Shown here: in pieces, positions 34,784-44,530 of the stretch | Layout of the letters: each line of letters begins with the position of its first letter | Position numbering within the stretch: position 1 is the stretch's first letter | Translations under genes and position numbers: made by a program | From: Alkalicoccobacillus gibsonii | Lineage (GTDB): Bacteria; Bacillota; Bacilli; Bacillales; Bacillaceae_D | Length of the DNA stretch: 64,000 nt | Assembly: GCF_016798245.1 (NCBI RefSeq) | Contig: NZ_JAEUZA010000001.1 | Coordinates: 542,221 to 606,220, forward strand | Direction: 5' to 3' | Notes under the pieces: model-generated | What the model saw: only the letters and a program-made list of their open reading frames with translations | Database searches by the model: none | What the model was told of the DNA's origin: nothing

Positions 34784-35560
34784 ATGAGCCACAACGATTA
34801 CGAGCGATTTATTCTCACCATTAAACAAATGACAGGAATTGATTTATCATCTTATAAAGAAGCTCAAATGAAGCGCAGATTAACGTCTTTTAGAGAGAAA
34901 AAGGGCTATGCGGATTTTGAATCTTATGTAAAAGCGATGAAAGGCAATCAAGCCTTGCTAGAGGAATGCCTAGAACGAATGACCATAAATGTCTCTGAAT
35001 TCTATCGCAATCGTTCTCGCTGGGATGTGTTGGATCAAACCATTATTCCTTTATTACTAAAGACTTCACAATCTCTAAAAACATGGAGTGCGGCATGTTC
35101 TTCCGGGGAAGAGCCTTATACACTGACAATGATCTTACAAAAACACCTTAAAGCGAGTCAATTTTCTGTTTTGGCCACAGACCTAGATCGAGTCATTCTT
35201 GAACGAGCGAAGCTAGGTTTTTACGGAGAACGATCCATAAAAGAAGTTCCTGAAGACATGTTACATACTTATTTCACTAAAAAGGAATCCATTTATGAAG
35301 TAGATCCTACTCTTAAAAAAAATATCACATTTAAACAACAGAACCTTTTAACAGATTCATTTGAAACAGGCTATGATTTAATTATATGTCGGAATGTCAT
35401 GATCTATTTTACGGAAGAAACAAAGCATGCACTTTATCAAAAATTTAGTAAGGCACTTCGTCCTGGTGGAATGTTGTTTGTAGGTAGTACAGAACAAATT
35501 TTCAATCCAGATACATATGGTTTTAAAAGTAAGGAAACCTTTTTCTATGAGAAGGTTTAG
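34784..35560 (+). CDS. cheR: Chemotaxis protein methyltransferase CheR
   Basis: 258 residues. An N-terminal four-helix domain ([28 protein letters not shown]) and a C-terminal SAM domain with [17 protein letters not shown] near 66, [18 protein letters not shown] near 103, [24 protein letters not shown] near 199 and [13 protein letters not shown]. It methylates glutamates on chemoreceptors for adaptation. It lies between ndk and the aro genes as in B. subtilis, with its own promoter. Confidence 0.95.
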   Translation: MSHNDYERFILTIKQMTGIDLSSYKEAQMKRRLTSFREKKGYADFESYVKAMKGNQALLEECLERMTINVSEFYRNRSRWDVLDQTIIPLLLKTSQSLKTWSAACSSGEEPYTLTMILQKHLKASQFSVLATDLDRVILERAKLGFYGERSIKEVPEDMLHTYFTKKESIYEVDPTLKKNITFKQQNLLTDSFETGYDLIICRNVMIYFTEETKHALYQKFSKALRPGGMLFVGSTEQIFNPDTYGFKSKETFFYEKV

Positions 35561-35587
35561 TAATCACGCATGAATAAGCATAGGTAC

Positions 35588-35616
35588 AAGACAGGTATCA
35601 AATTATATGTTATAAT
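35588..35616 (+). promoter_or_regulatory. Promoter of aroC-aroB-aroH
   Basis: AAGACA at 35588-35593, 17 bases, perfect TATAAT at 35611-35616 with an upstream TG (extended -10). Confidence 0.6.
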
Positions 35617-35675
35617 TTAACGCATAAAAGCGATAAAGAATTTAGTGTTGGTTATTTGAATAGGAGGAAGTACAG

Positions 35676-36848
35676 ATGAGATACTTAACAGCAGGTGAAT
35701 CGCACGGACCACAACTAACAACAATCATAGAAGGCCTTCCAGCTCAACTGGAGCTTTTAGCTGAAGATATTAATACGGAGCTTGCAAGACGTCAAGGAGG
35801 ATATGGACGCGGTCGTAGAATGCAAATTGAGAAAGATCAGGCTCAGATTACAAGTGGAGTTCGTCATGGGAAAACAACGGGAGCTCCAATTGCTTTAGTT
35901 GTTGAAAATAAAGACTGGACACACTGGACAAAAGTTATGGGTGCAGAACCAATTTCTGAGGATGAAGAAAAAGAAGTTAAACGCAAGCTGTCACGCCCAA
36001 GACCGGGACACGCTGACTTAAACGGAGCCATTAAATACGGTCACCGTGATATGAGAAATGTTTTAGAACGATCTTCTGCACGTGAGACAACCGTTCGTGT
36101 AGCTGCAGGAGCAGTTGCTAAAAAAATTCTAAAAACATTTGGAATTGAAGTAGCAGGTCATGTGCTTGAAATTGGTGGCGTTCGTGCAGTGGAGACAGAT
36201 TACACGTCTGTAGCAGATCTTAAAGAACGTTCGGAAGCTTCTCAAGTACGTTGCTTAGATGAACAAGCTTCAGAACAAATGATCGCAGCCATTGATCAAG
36301 CAAAACAAGATGGGGATTCCATTGGCGGCGTTGTTGAAGTGGTCGTTCAAGGTGTACCGATTGGACTTGGAAGCCATGTTCAATATGATCGGAAGCTTGA
36401 CGCGAAAATTGCAGGTGCCGTGATGAGCATTAATGCCTTTAAAGGTGTTGAAATTGGAATTGGCTTTGAAGCAGCTCGTTTACCAGGAAGTCGTGTGCAC
36501 GACGAAATTCTTTGGACTGAAGAAGACGGGTATACTCGCAAAACAAATAATCTCGGTGGATTTGAAGGTGGAATGACAAATGGCATGCCAATTGTTGTGA
36601 AAGGTGTTATGAAACCTATTCCAACGTTATACAAACCGCTACAAAGTGTAGATATTGATACAAAAGAACCTTTCCAGGCAAGCATTGAGCGCTCAGATAG
36701 CTGTGCCGTTCCAGCAGCATCTGTCGTGGCCGAGGCGGTTGTAGCTTGGGAAGTAGCCAATGCTCTTCTTGAAACATTTGGATCTGACAGGGTTGACGCT
36801 ATAGCTGAGAATATTCGTCGTCATAAAGCAGAAGCGAAGGACTTTTAA
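35676..36848 (+). CDS. aroC: Chorismate synthase
   Basis: 390 residues, making chorismate from EPSP with reduced FMN (called aroF in B. subtilis). Seen: [19 protein letters not shown] at 5, [15 protein letters not shown] near 38, [18 protein letters not shown] near 133, [19 protein letters not shown] near 251 and [20 protein letters not shown] near 338. First of aroC-aroB-aroH; its TAA overlaps the aroB ATG by one base. The product feeds trpE, aroH and mqnA, all in this window. Confidence 0.96.
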   Translation: MRYLTAGESHGPQLTTIIEGLPAQLELLAEDINTELARRQGGYGRGRRMQIEKDQAQITSGVRHGKTTGAPIALVVENKDWTHWTKVMGAEPISEDEEKEVKRKLSRPRPGHADLNGAIKYGHRDMRNVLERSSARETTVRVAAGAVAKKILKTFGIEVAGHVLEIGGVRAVETDYTSVADLKERSEASQVRCLDEQASEQMIAAIDQAKQDGDSIGGVVEVVVQGVPIGLGSHVQYDRKLDAKIAGAVMSINAFKGVEIGIGFEAARLPGSRVHDEILWTEEDGYTRKTNNLGGFEGGMTNGMPIVVKGVMKPIPTLYKPLQSVDIDTKEPFQASIERSDSCAVPAASVVAEAVVAWEVANALLETFGSDRVDAIAENIRRHKAEAKDF

Positions 36849-37924
36849 TGATGAAAAAAGTGCCAGTAAACATTGAACATCATGCTTACAAGGTTTACCT
36901 TGATAAGGGACTTAGATTTCGTCTTGGTGAGCTATTAAAAAATAGCTTAGACGAACAGCCATCTTCAATCTTTATTGTGACTGATTCTACAGTAGCTCCT
37001 CTCTATTTAGAGGATGTTCTGAACGGTTTACCGGATGACTTAAACGTCACAACAGTAACGATAGATAGTGGAGAGCAGTCTAAATCATTTAAGGAATATG
37101 AGTATCTCTTAACAGAGGCATTAAAAGCAGGACTTGACCGCAAATCTGTGTTGATTGCATTAGGTGGAGGAGTGGTTGGTGACATTGCTGGTTTTGTTGC
37201 CGCCACCTACATGCGTGGTATCAGATTTATTCAGATGCCGACCACATTGCTTGCACAGGACAGTAGTGTAGGTGGTAAAGTAGCCATTAATCATCCGCTC
37301 GGAAAAAACATGATTGGCGCTTTCCATCAACCTGAAGCTGTTTATTATGATATTGAGATGTTAGCTACTCTGCCAGAAAAAGAATGGAGATCTGGTTTTG
37401 CTGAAGTGTTTAAGCACGGATTAATTCTTGATGAAGCTTTTTATCAATGGTTAAACAAACATGTGCAACAGTTACCAATTCATGACCAATATATGAACGA
37501 ATTATTGGCTCGTTCCATTGCAATTAAAGCAGAAGTAGTCTCAAAAGATGAACGTGAACAAGGGATTCGTGCATATCTTAACTTAGGTCATACGCTTGGT
37601 CACGCAATTGAATCGGTTTCTGGTTACGGAACACTTACACATGGTGAAGCTGTGGTTATTGGAATTGTGTTTGCAATGAAGATTAGTGAAAAGCACTACC
37701 AAACTGATCTTCAGATTTCAGATTTTGTGGACTGGGTTGAATCTCTAGGGTACGAAACAAACATACCAAGCAACTTAGACCGCTCTAAACTTTTAGAGGC
37801 GATGAAAAAAGATAAAAAAACAGAAGCTGGCTCTATCCGAATGGTTCTTTTAAAGAAAGTCGGAGAAGCCTCAGTTGAAAAAATAGATGAGAAACTTATT
37901 CTATCAATCTTAAATGAGCAGTAA
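36848..37924 (+). CDS. aroB: 3-dehydroquinate synthase
   Basis: 358 residues. Seen: NAD site GGGVVGDIAGFVAATYMRGI near 107, PTTLLAQDSSVGGKVAINHP near 130, the zinc-site residues in GFAEVFKHGLI near 182 and NLGHTLGHAIESVSGYGTLTHGEAV near 246. It closes DAHP to 3-dehydroquinate in the shikimate pathway. It begins within the aroC stop codon (TAATG), a typical coupling. Confidence 0.96.
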   Translation: MMKKVPVNIEHHAYKVYLDKGLRFRLGELLKNSLDEQPSSIFIVTDSTVAPLYLEDVLNGLPDDLNVTTVTIDSGEQSKSFKEYEYLLTEALKAGLDRKSVLIALGGGVVGDIAGFVAATYMRGIRFIQMPTTLLAQDSSVGGKVAINHPLGKNMIGAFHQPEAVYYDIEMLATLPEKEWRSGFAEVFKHGLILDEAFYQWLNKHVQQLPIHDQYMNELLARSIAIKAEVVSKDEREQGIRAYLNLGHTLGHAIESVSGYGTLTHGEAVVIGIVFAMKISEKHYQTDLQISDFVDWVESLGYETNIPSNLDRSKLLEAMKKDKKTEAGSIRMVLLKKVGEASVEKIDEKLILSILNEQ

Positions 37925-37935
37925 GGAGGCACGTA

Positions 37936-38304
37936 ATGGTTAGAGGAATACGTGGCGCAACAACCGTTAAAATAAATCAAGAAGATGAGATTTTGCATGA
38001 AACAGAGCAATTATTTTTAGCCATTGCTGATCAAAACGAGATTGATCCAGAGGACGTCGCACAGGTTTTGATTACAGTAACAGAGGATTTAAACGCAACA
38101 TTCCCTGCGAAAGCAATGCGCAGACTCCCTGGATGGGACTTTGTACCAGTGACGTGTGCCAAGGAAATCAATGTACCTGGTAGCTTACCACAGTGTGTGC
38201 GTATCTTGATGACGGTTAATACTGCTAAGACGCAAAAAGAAATTCATCATGTGTATTTAAATGAAGCCGTTAAGCTTAGACCTGATTTAGTAAAACAAGT
38301 ATAA
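37936..38304 (+). CDS. aroH: Chorismate mutase AroH
   Basis: 122-residue monofunctional chorismate mutase of the AroH trimeric family. Seen: VRGIRGATTVKINQEDEI at the start, the active-site Arg and Glu in this stretch and in DLNATFPAKAMRRLPGWDFVPVTCAKEINVPGSLPQCVRILMTVNT. It turns chorismate to prephenate for Phe and Tyr. ATG after AAGGAGGC. It ends just ahead of the trp promoter. Confidence 0.95.
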   Translation: MVRGIRGATTVKINQEDEILHETEQLFLAIADQNEIDPEDVAQVLITVTEDLNATFPAKAMRRLPGWDFVPVTCAKEINVPGSLPQCVRILMTVNTAKTQKEIHHVYLNEAVKLRPDLVKQV

Positions 38305-38308
38305 ATCG

Positions 38309-38337
38309 TTGACGGATGAAAGTGTTCAAGGTACAAT
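38309..38337 (+). promoter_or_regulatory. trp operon sigma-A promoter
   Basis: TTGACG at 38309-38314, exactly 17 bases, TACAAT at 38332-38337. Transcription should begin near 38344, giving a leader of about 230 bases. The -35 begins 5 bases after the aroH stop. Confidence 0.8.
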
Positions 38338-38349
38338 TTACAAAAGTGT

Positions 38350-38367
38350 ACGGACCAGAGGGTCTGT
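38350..38367 (+). promoter_or_regulatory. trp leader 5' stem-loop
   Basis: A 7-bp stem (38350-38356 with 38361-38367, one wobble) with an AGAG loop close to the expected transcript start. B. subtilis has a 5' stem-loop at the same place that helps TRAP bind. Confidence 0.65.
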
Positions 38368-38377
38368 AGCTTCAGTT

Positions 38378-38455
38378 GAGAGTTTAGTTGAGATTTACCC
38401 ATTAATGAGAAGAGCTGAGATGAGAAGAGCAGAGCAGAGCTTGAGCAGAGACGAG
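38378..38455 (+). promoter_or_regulatory. TRAP binding site (GAG/TAG triplet array)
   Basis: Ten GAG triplets start at 38407, 38412, 38417, 38422, 38427, 38432, 38437, 38443, 38448 and 38453, separated by 2 bases (once 3). Upstream are GAG 38378, TAG 38385 and GAG 38390. This is the RNA pattern that wraps around the 11-subunit TRAP ring made from mtrB in this window. Confidence 0.93.
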
Positions 38456-38472
38456 ATTCTATTTCTAATGAC

Positions 38473-38506
38473 ACGTCCCTGGGCTAGCCTCAGTGGGCGT
38501 TTTTTA
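38473..38506 (+). terminator. trp attenuator terminator
   Basis: ACGTCC/GGGCGT outer stem with a bulge and CTG/CAG inside, followed by six T. A competing anti-terminator can pair 38447-38453 with 38474-38480 (one mismatch); bound TRAP would cover its 5' side and let the terminator form. Confidence 0.85.
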
Positions 38507-38572
38507 TAAGATCTGCCTCATTCCTCCTTCGTTTTTTCCACTTCAGCCCTCATAATTTGAGGAGCGAGAGAC

Positions 38573-40084
38573 ATGAAACATACTTCCTATGAAACATTTG
38601 AAAAAGCCTATCACACGTATAAAACAGTTGTCTATTCGTCACGTTATTTTGTGGACGGATTAACACCGATTCATATCACCCAGCAGCTTCATGAACAAGT
38701 GGCCTTCTTACTTGAGAGTAGGGATGACGAGTCTTCATGGTCACGTTATTCATTCATTGGATTAAACCCAATCTATCAGCTGAAAGAAGTAGCTGGTAAA
38801 TATCAGACACTTAACCAAAGTGGAACTCCGGTTTTTGAGGAAGATTCATTCAAAGAGGCGTTGGATCGCACAATGAATTACCTTAACGTCGAGCCTGTGG
38901 ATTTGCCAATTCCATTTCGTGGTGGCGCAGTAGGGTATATGAGCTATGATGCCATTGAAACAATAGAGCCAAAATTAAAAAGAGATGATAAGAATGCGGT
39001 ACCTCATTACCACTTCTTATTTTGTGAAACCCTCCTTGCCTATGATCATGAACAAAAAGAGTTAATTATTATGGCTCATTTACCTGTAGAGGAACATTCG
39101 GATCCCAAAATCCTTTATAAAGAAGGAGAACAAAAAGTAGCTACTGTTCTTGGTCAACTCGAGAAATCTGTATCTCATTTTTCACCAATGGGTATGCCTG
39201 AAAAACATACAGACGTATCCTTCGATGGTGTTCAGTCAAATTATACGAAACAGGCGTATATGAAAGATGTTCAGATTATTCAGGATTATATTAAAGCTGG
39301 AGATGTATTTCAGACTGTTTTATCACAGCAGTTTACAATGCCTGTAACGGTTTCTGCTTTAGATATATACCGAGTTTTACGGTTAATCAATCCTTCTCCT
39401 TACTTGTTTTATCTCAGGTACGATCAGCTTGAGATTGTTGGTAGCTCACCGGAACGACTTGTTCAAGTACAAGATCGTCACGTTGAACTTCATCCAATTG
39501 CGGGTACAAGACCGAGAGGAGAGACTCCTGAAGAAGATAAACAGCTAGCGGAAGAGCTGTTAGCTGATGAGAAAGAGCGAGCAGAGCACTATATGCTTGT
39601 AGACTTAGCTAGAAATGATGTTGGACGCATTGCCACATACGGCTCGGTGAAAACACCTAAGCTAGTGGAGATCGGATTGTTTTCACATGTAATGCACATC
39701 GTATCGAAAGTAACGGGGGAGCTGCATACGAATACTCAACCTTTAGAAGCACTTATGGCTTCATTCCCAGCAGGTACCGTTTCCGGTGCTCCTAAAATAA
39801 GAGCAATGGAGATTCTTCAAAAACTTGAACCGACAAAACGAGGAATTTATGCTGGTGCCATTGGATACTTAGGGTATGACGGTAATATTGACTCATGTAT
39901 CGCGATTCGTACAATGACGATTCAAAACGGAAAGGCAACCATTCAAGCAGGAGCTGGTATCGTTGCAGATTCGGATCCGGTATCTGAATACAAAGAAACA
40001 CAAAATAAAGCAAAGGCACTAATCCGTGCTGTACAAGTGGCTGAGTCCATGTTTCAAAAAAAGGAGGCGTCTCACCATGTTTAA
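38573..40084 (+). CDS. trpE: Anthranilate synthase component I
   Basis: 503 residues. N-terminal domain with the tryptophan feedback region near ESRDDESSWSRYSFIGLNP (45-65), and the chorismate-binding domain with DVFQTVLSQQF near 244, LHPIAGTRPRGETPEED near 306, ERAEHYMLVDLARNDVGRIATYGSV near 338 and SFPAGTVSGAPKIRAMEI near 402. It makes anthranilate from chorismate. No trpG is in this operon; in bacilli the glutamine subunit is shared with the folate operon. Controlled by the leader upstream. Confidence 0.96.
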   Translation: MKHTSYETFEKAYHTYKTVVYSSRYFVDGLTPIHITQQLHEQVAFLLESRDDESSWSRYSFIGLNPIYQLKEVAGKYQTLNQSGTPVFEEDSFKEALDRTMNYLNVEPVDLPIPFRGGAVGYMSYDAIETIEPKLKRDDKNAVPHYHFLFCETLLAYDHEQKELIIMAHLPVEEHSDPKILYKEGEQKVATVLGQLEKSVSHFSPMGMPEKHTDVSFDGVQSNYTKQAYMKDVQIIQDYIKAGDVFQTVLSQQFTMPVTVSALDIYRVLRLINPSPYLFYLRYDQLEIVGSSPERLVQVQDRHVELHPIAGTRPRGETPEEDKQLAEELLADEKERAEHYMLVDLARNDVGRIATYGSVKTPKLVEIGLFSHVMHIVSKVTGELHTNTQPLEALMASFPAGTVSGAPKIRAMEILQKLEPTKRGIYAGAIGYLGYDGNIDSCIAIRTMTIQNGKATIQAGAGIVADSDPVSEYKETQNKAKALIRAVQVAESMFQKKEASHHV

Positions 40085-41105
40085 ACAATTCCTTGAGAAA
40101 TGCGCAGAGGGTCAATTTTTAAATGAAGATGAGTCGTATAAGGCGATGGACTTAATCATGAAAGACGAAGCGGAAGTGAGTCAGATTGCTAGTTTAATTA
40201 GTATGATGAGACTTAGAGGTGAATCTGTAGACGAGTTAGTGGGATTTGCCCGAGCAATGAGAGCTCACGCCGTTACGATACCGCATCAAGTAGAAGGAGT
40301 CCTTGACACATGTGGAACGGGTGGTGATCGCCTCGGAACCTTTAACATTTCAACGGCTGTATCATTTGTAGCCGCTGCAGCAAGGGTACCGGTTGCGAAG
40401 CATGGAAATCGAGCTGTGACCTCTAAAAGCGGTAGTGCAGACGTACTTGAATATTTAGGAATTAATATTCAACAAACCCCTGAAGAAGCAGCTAGGGCAC
40501 TTAGTGAGAAGGGGTTAAGCTTTTTATTTGCTCCACTCTATCATTCTTCTATGAAATATGCCGCTCCTGCCAGAAAACAAATCGGTTTTCGAACCATTTT
40601 TAATCTGTTAGGGCCACTTACTAATCCTGCTGGAGCAGCGCACCAATTAATTGGAGTTTCGGGTAGAGAGCATGCATTAAAAATGGGTGAAGCCATTCGG
40701 AGACTAGGAACTACCCATACCGTTCTAGTAACAGGGGAAGACAACTTAGATGAATGCTCCGTTCACGGTTCGACACAAATTGTTGATGTCATTGGAGATT
40801 CCATTGAAGTCTATGAGCTTCACCCCGAGGACGTAGGAATCGAGCTAGGCGAGCTCTCACATATTCAGGTTACAAGCGTTGAGGAGAGCGCAGCACTCAT
40901 TCAACAAGTGTTTGAAGGATGTGCAAATCAATCGGCAACATCGACTGTGCTTATGAATGCAGGAGTTGCTTTATATGCCGCAAATCATGTTTCATGTATT
41001 CAAGAAGGAGTCCACAAAGCTCGAGGGTTACTTCAATCAAAAAAAGTATTAGCTTATATGCAGACTTTACACATACAGCAGCAGGGGGATTTTAAGCATG
41101 CTTAA
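40077..41105 (+). CDS. trpD: Anthranilate phosphoribosyltransferase
   Basis: 342 residues. Seen: the PRPP-binding DTCGTGGDRLGTFNISTA near 77, VAKHGNRAVTSKSGSADVLEYLGI near 104, FNLLGPLTNPAGAAHQLIGV near 175 and DECSVHG near 222. The open frame starts at 40026 inside trpE, but ATG 40077 has AAGGAGG 10 bases upstream and gives the family start. It overlaps trpE by 8 bases and trpC by 8. Confidence 0.96.
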   Translation: MFKQFLEKCAEGQFLNEDESYKAMDLIMKDEAEVSQIASLISMMRLRGESVDELVGFARAMRAHAVTIPHQVEGVLDTCGTGGDRLGTFNISTAVSFVAAAARVPVAKHGNRAVTSKSGSADVLEYLGINIQQTPEEAARALSEKGLSFLFAPLYHSSMKYAAPARKQIGFRTIFNLLGPLTNPAGAAHQLIGVSGREHALKMGEAIRRLGTTHTVLVTGEDNLDECSVHGSTQIVDVIGDSIEVYELHPEDVGIELGELSHIQVTSVEESAALIQQVFEGCANQSATSTVLMNAGVALYAANHVSCIQEGVHKARGLLQSKKVLAYMQTLHIQQQGDFKHA

Positions 41106-41853
41106 AACAATATTGGAAACCAAGAAACAAGAACTAAAATCACTTGAGTTACCACCCGCTCAACAGGTAATAAAAAGGTCCCTTTACAAAGCTCTAAGAG
41201 AACCGAATCGAAAAATAGGTCTCATTGCAGAAGTAAAAAAGGCTTCGCCGTCTAAAGGGTTAATACGGGAGGATTTTCAACCAGTGGAAATTGCCCTTGC
41301 TTATGAAGCGTCGGGAGCAGATGCAATCTCTGTTTTAACAGATCAGCAATACTTTCAAGGACATCGTGATTATTTAACTGCTATAAAGAAAGAAACAACC
41401 ATTCCAATTATGAGAAAAGACTTTATTATCGATGAACAGCAAGTGGAGGAAAGTGCCCGAATTGGAGCAGATGCTATTTTGCTCATTGCTGGAACAGTCA
41501 CGGACGAAAATTTACACCAGCTTTATCAATCTGCTCATAACAAAGGAATGGAATGTTTAGTGGAGGTTCATGCTGCCGATGAGCTTACAAGCTTGTTAAA
41601 GGTCTTTACACCACAATTAATTGGAATTAATAATCGTAACTTAAAAACATTTTCAACCACTCTTCATCAAACAGAGGAAATAGCAAAAGGGGTACCAGCT
41701 GGCACGATGTTTGTAAGTGAGAGTGGAATTCATACTCCAGAAGATCTCATACAAGTGGGCAAGGCAGGAGCTTCAGCTGTTTTAGTGGGAGAATCACTTA
41801 TGCGTGCAGAGTCTCCGAATCTTGGAATCAAGCACCTTTTTGGAGAGAAGTAG
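41098..41853 (+). CDS. trpC: Indole-3-glycerol-phosphate synthase
   Basis: 251-residue TIM barrel. Seen: LIAEVKKASPSKGLI near 42, YEASGADAISVLTDQQYFQG near 70, IPIMRKDFIIDEQQVEESARIGADAILLI near 101, LIGINNRNLKTF near 178, and VSESGIHTPEDL near 203. It closes CdRP to indoleglycerol phosphate. Overlaps trpD; its TAG is directly followed by the ATG of trpF. Confidence 0.96.
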   Translation: MLKTILETKKQELKSLELPPAQQVIKRSLYKALREPNRKIGLIAEVKKASPSKGLIREDFQPVEIALAYEASGADAISVLTDQQYFQGHRDYLTAIKKETTIPIMRKDFIIDEQQVEESARIGADAILLIAGTVTDENLHQLYQSAHNKGMECLVEVHAADELTSLLKVFTPQLIGINNRNLKTFSTTLHQTEEIAKGVPAGTMFVSESGIHTPEDLIQVGKAGASAVLVGESLMRAESPNLGIKHLFGEK

Positions 41854-42504
41854 ATGAGACCTCTCCTCAAATATTGCGGAAATCGTAGCGAGGATGACCT
41901 CGCACTTACAAAGAAAAGCAAAGCAGACTATCTAGGATTTGTTTTTGTACCAGGCACGAAACGGTTTGTACAGGCTGAAGATGTTAATAGGTGGTTAGTA
42001 AACCAACCTGTGACACAGCAAAAGTTGGTTGCTTTATTTGTAAATGAATCAATCGAGACCATTACATCGGTTTGCACTATTTGTCCGATCGATATCATTC
42101 AATGTCATGGTACAGAGTCGAGCACGACTGTTGCTAAAATAAAACAAGCAACAAAAAAAGAAGTATGGAAAGTTATTCATCATCACACACATGGTGTTTC
42201 CCAGATGAAAGAATATGATGGTATCGCGGACGGCTATATTATTGACACAAAAGTAGCTGGAAGCTGGGGAGGAACTGGACAAACCTTTGATTGGGAGAGT
42301 ATTCCTAATTATTTAAGTGAAGGAAAACGTCAATCGGTTCCTGTCTTTATTGCAGGAGGTGTGAATGCAGAGAATATCTCCGCACTCACCAGATACAAGC
42401 CAGACGGTATTGATTTATCAAGTGGATTGGAGCGCGAAAATAAAAAGTCGTACGAAGCGATTAGAGAGATAGAGAGGGAGCTGTTTAGAGATGAAGAATT
42501 ATAA
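41854..42504 (+). CDS. trpF: Phosphoribosylanthranilate isomerase
   Basis: 216-residue TIM barrel. Seen: [36 protein letters not shown] at the start with the catalytic Cys in KYCGN, VALFVN near 63, [26 protein letters not shown] near 130, [15 protein letters not shown] near 162 and [11 protein letters not shown] near 182 (usually DVSSGVE). Overlaps trpB by 14 bases. Confidence 0.95.
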   Translation: MRPLLKYCGNRSEDDLALTKKSKADYLGFVFVPGTKRFVQAEDVNRWLVNQPVTQQKLVALFVNESIETITSVCTICPIDIIQCHGTESSTTVAKIKQATKKEVWKVIHHHTHGVSQMKEYDGIADGYIIDTKVAGSWGGTGQTFDWESIPNYLSEGKRQSVPVFIAGGVNAENISALTRYKPDGIDLSSGLERENKKSYEAIREIERELFRDEEL

Positions 42505-43696
42505 TCCAGATGCAAATGGTCGCTTTGGAGAGTTTGGTGGAAAGTACGTTCCTGAAACACTTATGAGCGTCATAGAGGAGCTTGAGCACGCGTTAGAAGA
42601 GGCTATGGCTGATCAAACGTTTATTGATGAGTACCATGAACATTTACGAGAGTACGCTGGACGACCTACAGCTCTTTCCTATGCTAAAAATATAAGTGAA
42701 CAGATTGGTGGAGCAAAAATTTATCTAAAACGCGAAGATTTGCTTCACACCGGCGCACATAAATTAAACAATGCGATGGGTCAAGCATTGCTTGCAAAGC
42801 GGATGGGTAAAACAAAGATTGTGGCAGAAACAGGTGCAGGTCAACATGGTGTGGCAACTGCAACCATTGCTGCTCGCTTTGGGCTTGAGTGTAAAGTGTT
42901 TATGGGGACAGAAGATATTGAACGCCAGTCTCTGAATGTTTTTCGAATGGAATTACTTGGAGCTGAAGTAATTCCGGCTGAATCCGGAAGTCGTACATTG
43001 AAGGATGCAACAAATGAAGCCATTCGCTATTGGGTTGCTAATGCAGAAGATACATTTTACTTAATTGGCTCGGTTGTTGGGCCACATCCATATCCAAAAA
43101 TGGTACGTGATTTTCAACGAATCATTGGAGACGAAGCAAAGCGTCAGCTCCTTGTGGCAGAAGGGTGCCTACCTACTGAAATCGTTGCGTGTGTTGGTGG
43201 GGGAAGCAATGCAATTGGAACCTTCTATCCTTTCCTAGAAGATGATGTTGTGCTTACAGGCGTTGAAGCCGGTGGTTTAGGTGTAGATACAGATCAGCAT
43301 GCTGCTACCATTACTAAAGGTACGCCTGGAGTGATTCACGGTTCATTAACATATTTAATACAAGATGCGGCAGGTCAAATTATCGAACCCTATTCGATAT
43401 CCGCTGGACTTGATTATCCTGGAGTAGGTCCTGAGCACGCATTTCTTGCAAGTGAAGGACGTGTGAACTATAAGTCAGTAACAGATCAGCAAGCTCTTGA
43501 CGCCCTAAGTCGACTTGCTAAAGAGGAAGGTATTATTCCAGCAATCGAATCCTCCCATGCGTTAGCAATTGCTTTTGAACATGCTGCAAATCGTTCAAAC
43601 GATGAGATCCTTCTCGTTTGTTTGTCAGGTCGAGGAGACAAGGATGTTCATACCATTCGTAAACATCTACAAGGAGGCGACGATCATGAGCAGTGA
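42491..43696 (+). CDS. trpB: Tryptophan synthase beta chain
   Basis: 401-residue PLP enzyme. Seen: [16 protein letters not shown] near 9, PLP Lys in [23 protein letters not shown] near 78-100, [27 protein letters not shown] near 112, [25 protein letters not shown] near 226, and [16 protein letters not shown] near 300. It joins indole and serine to tryptophan in complex with TrpA. Start and end overlap its neighbours. Confidence 0.96.
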   Translation: MKNYNPDANGRFGEFGGKYVPETLMSVIEELEHALEEAMADQTFIDEYHEHLREYAGRPTALSYAKNISEQIGGAKIYLKREDLLHTGAHKLNNAMGQALLAKRMGKTKIVAETGAGQHGVATATIAARFGLECKVFMGTEDIERQSLNVFRMELLGAEVIPAESGSRTLKDATNEAIRYWVANAEDTFYLIGSVVGPHPYPKMVRDFQRIIGDEAKRQLLVAEGCLPTEIVACVGGGSNAIGTFYPFLEDDVVLTGVEAGGLGVDTDQHAATITKGTPGVIHGSLTYLIQDAAGQIIEPYSISAGLDYPGVGPEHAFLASEGRVNYKSVTDQQALDALSRLAKEEGIIPAIESSHALAIAFEHAANRSNDEILLVCLSGRGDKDVHTIRKHLQGGDDHEQ

Positions 43697-44489
43697 ACGC
43701 TTGCAGAATCAATTAGAAAAAGATAAAGAACTATTTATTCCATTTATTACAGCTGGTGATCCAACTCCCGAGGTTACGATTGATCTCGCACTTACTTTAC
43801 AGGAGGCAGGAGCTTCAATCCTTGAGCTTGGCATTCCATATTCAGATCCATTAGCTGATGGTCCAACCATTCAAGCTGCTTCCAAACGTGCACTTTCAAA
43901 TGGTATGAGTTTAACTGACGCACTGCAGCTTGTTCCTAAGATGAGAGATAGAGGGTTAACCATTCCTGTTATCATTTTTACGTATGTGAACCCATTATTA
44001 CAATACGGTATGAAGCGTTTTACAGAAGAGGCAGCAGCATTTGGAGTAGATGGAATATTAGTTCCAGATCTACCTTATGAGGAAAGTGACCAACTTAGTC
44101 AGTACTGTGAAAATGAAAATTTGTCACTTATTTCACTTGTAGCTCCTACGTCGAAAGAACGGATTAAAAAAATTGCTAGTCGTGCGCAAGGGTTTTTGTA
44201 TTGTGTCTCCTCCCTAGGAGTAACGGGAGCAAGAACAGATCTTGATCCTCGTATCGAAACATTTCTACAGACAGTAAGAGAGGCAAGTAGGGTACCGATA
44301 GCTGTTGGTTTTGGTATTTCAACAAGGGAGCAGGTACAGACCATTCAAGGGTTGGCAGATGGAGTAGTTGTAGGGAGTGCGCTTGTTGAACAAATTGAGA
44401 AACAAGGGGAGAGTTTAAAAAATCCAGCCGAAAAAGAATTAGCGCTTCAACGTATTAAATCATTTGTCAAAGCACTCATTTCAGAGTAA
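43686..44489 (+). CDS. trpA: Tryptophan synthase alpha chain
   Basis: 267-residue TIM barrel. Seen: catalytic Glu in [25 protein letters not shown] near 44, [14 protein letters not shown] near 120 with the catalytic Asp in a conserved position, [12 protein letters not shown] near 172, and [11 protein letters not shown] near 207. Start ATG 43686 is after AAGGAGGCGACG and lies 11 bases inside trpB. Last gene of trpEDCFBA. Confidence 0.95.
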   Translation: MSSERLQNQLEKDKELFIPFITAGDPTPEVTIDLALTLQEAGASILELGIPYSDPLADGPTIQAASKRALSNGMSLTDALQLVPKMRDRGLTIPVIIFTYVNPLLQYGMKRFTEEAAAFGVDGILVPDLPYEESDQLSQYCENENLSLISLVAPTSKERIKKIASRAQGFLYCVSSLGVTGARTDLDPRIETFLQTVREASRVPIAVGFGISTREQVQTIQGLADGVVVGSALVEQIEKQGESLKNPAEKELALQRIKSFVKALISE

Positions 44490-44530
44490 CATAGTCTAAG
44501 TAGATACTTAGACGATAAAGAGGTGCAATG

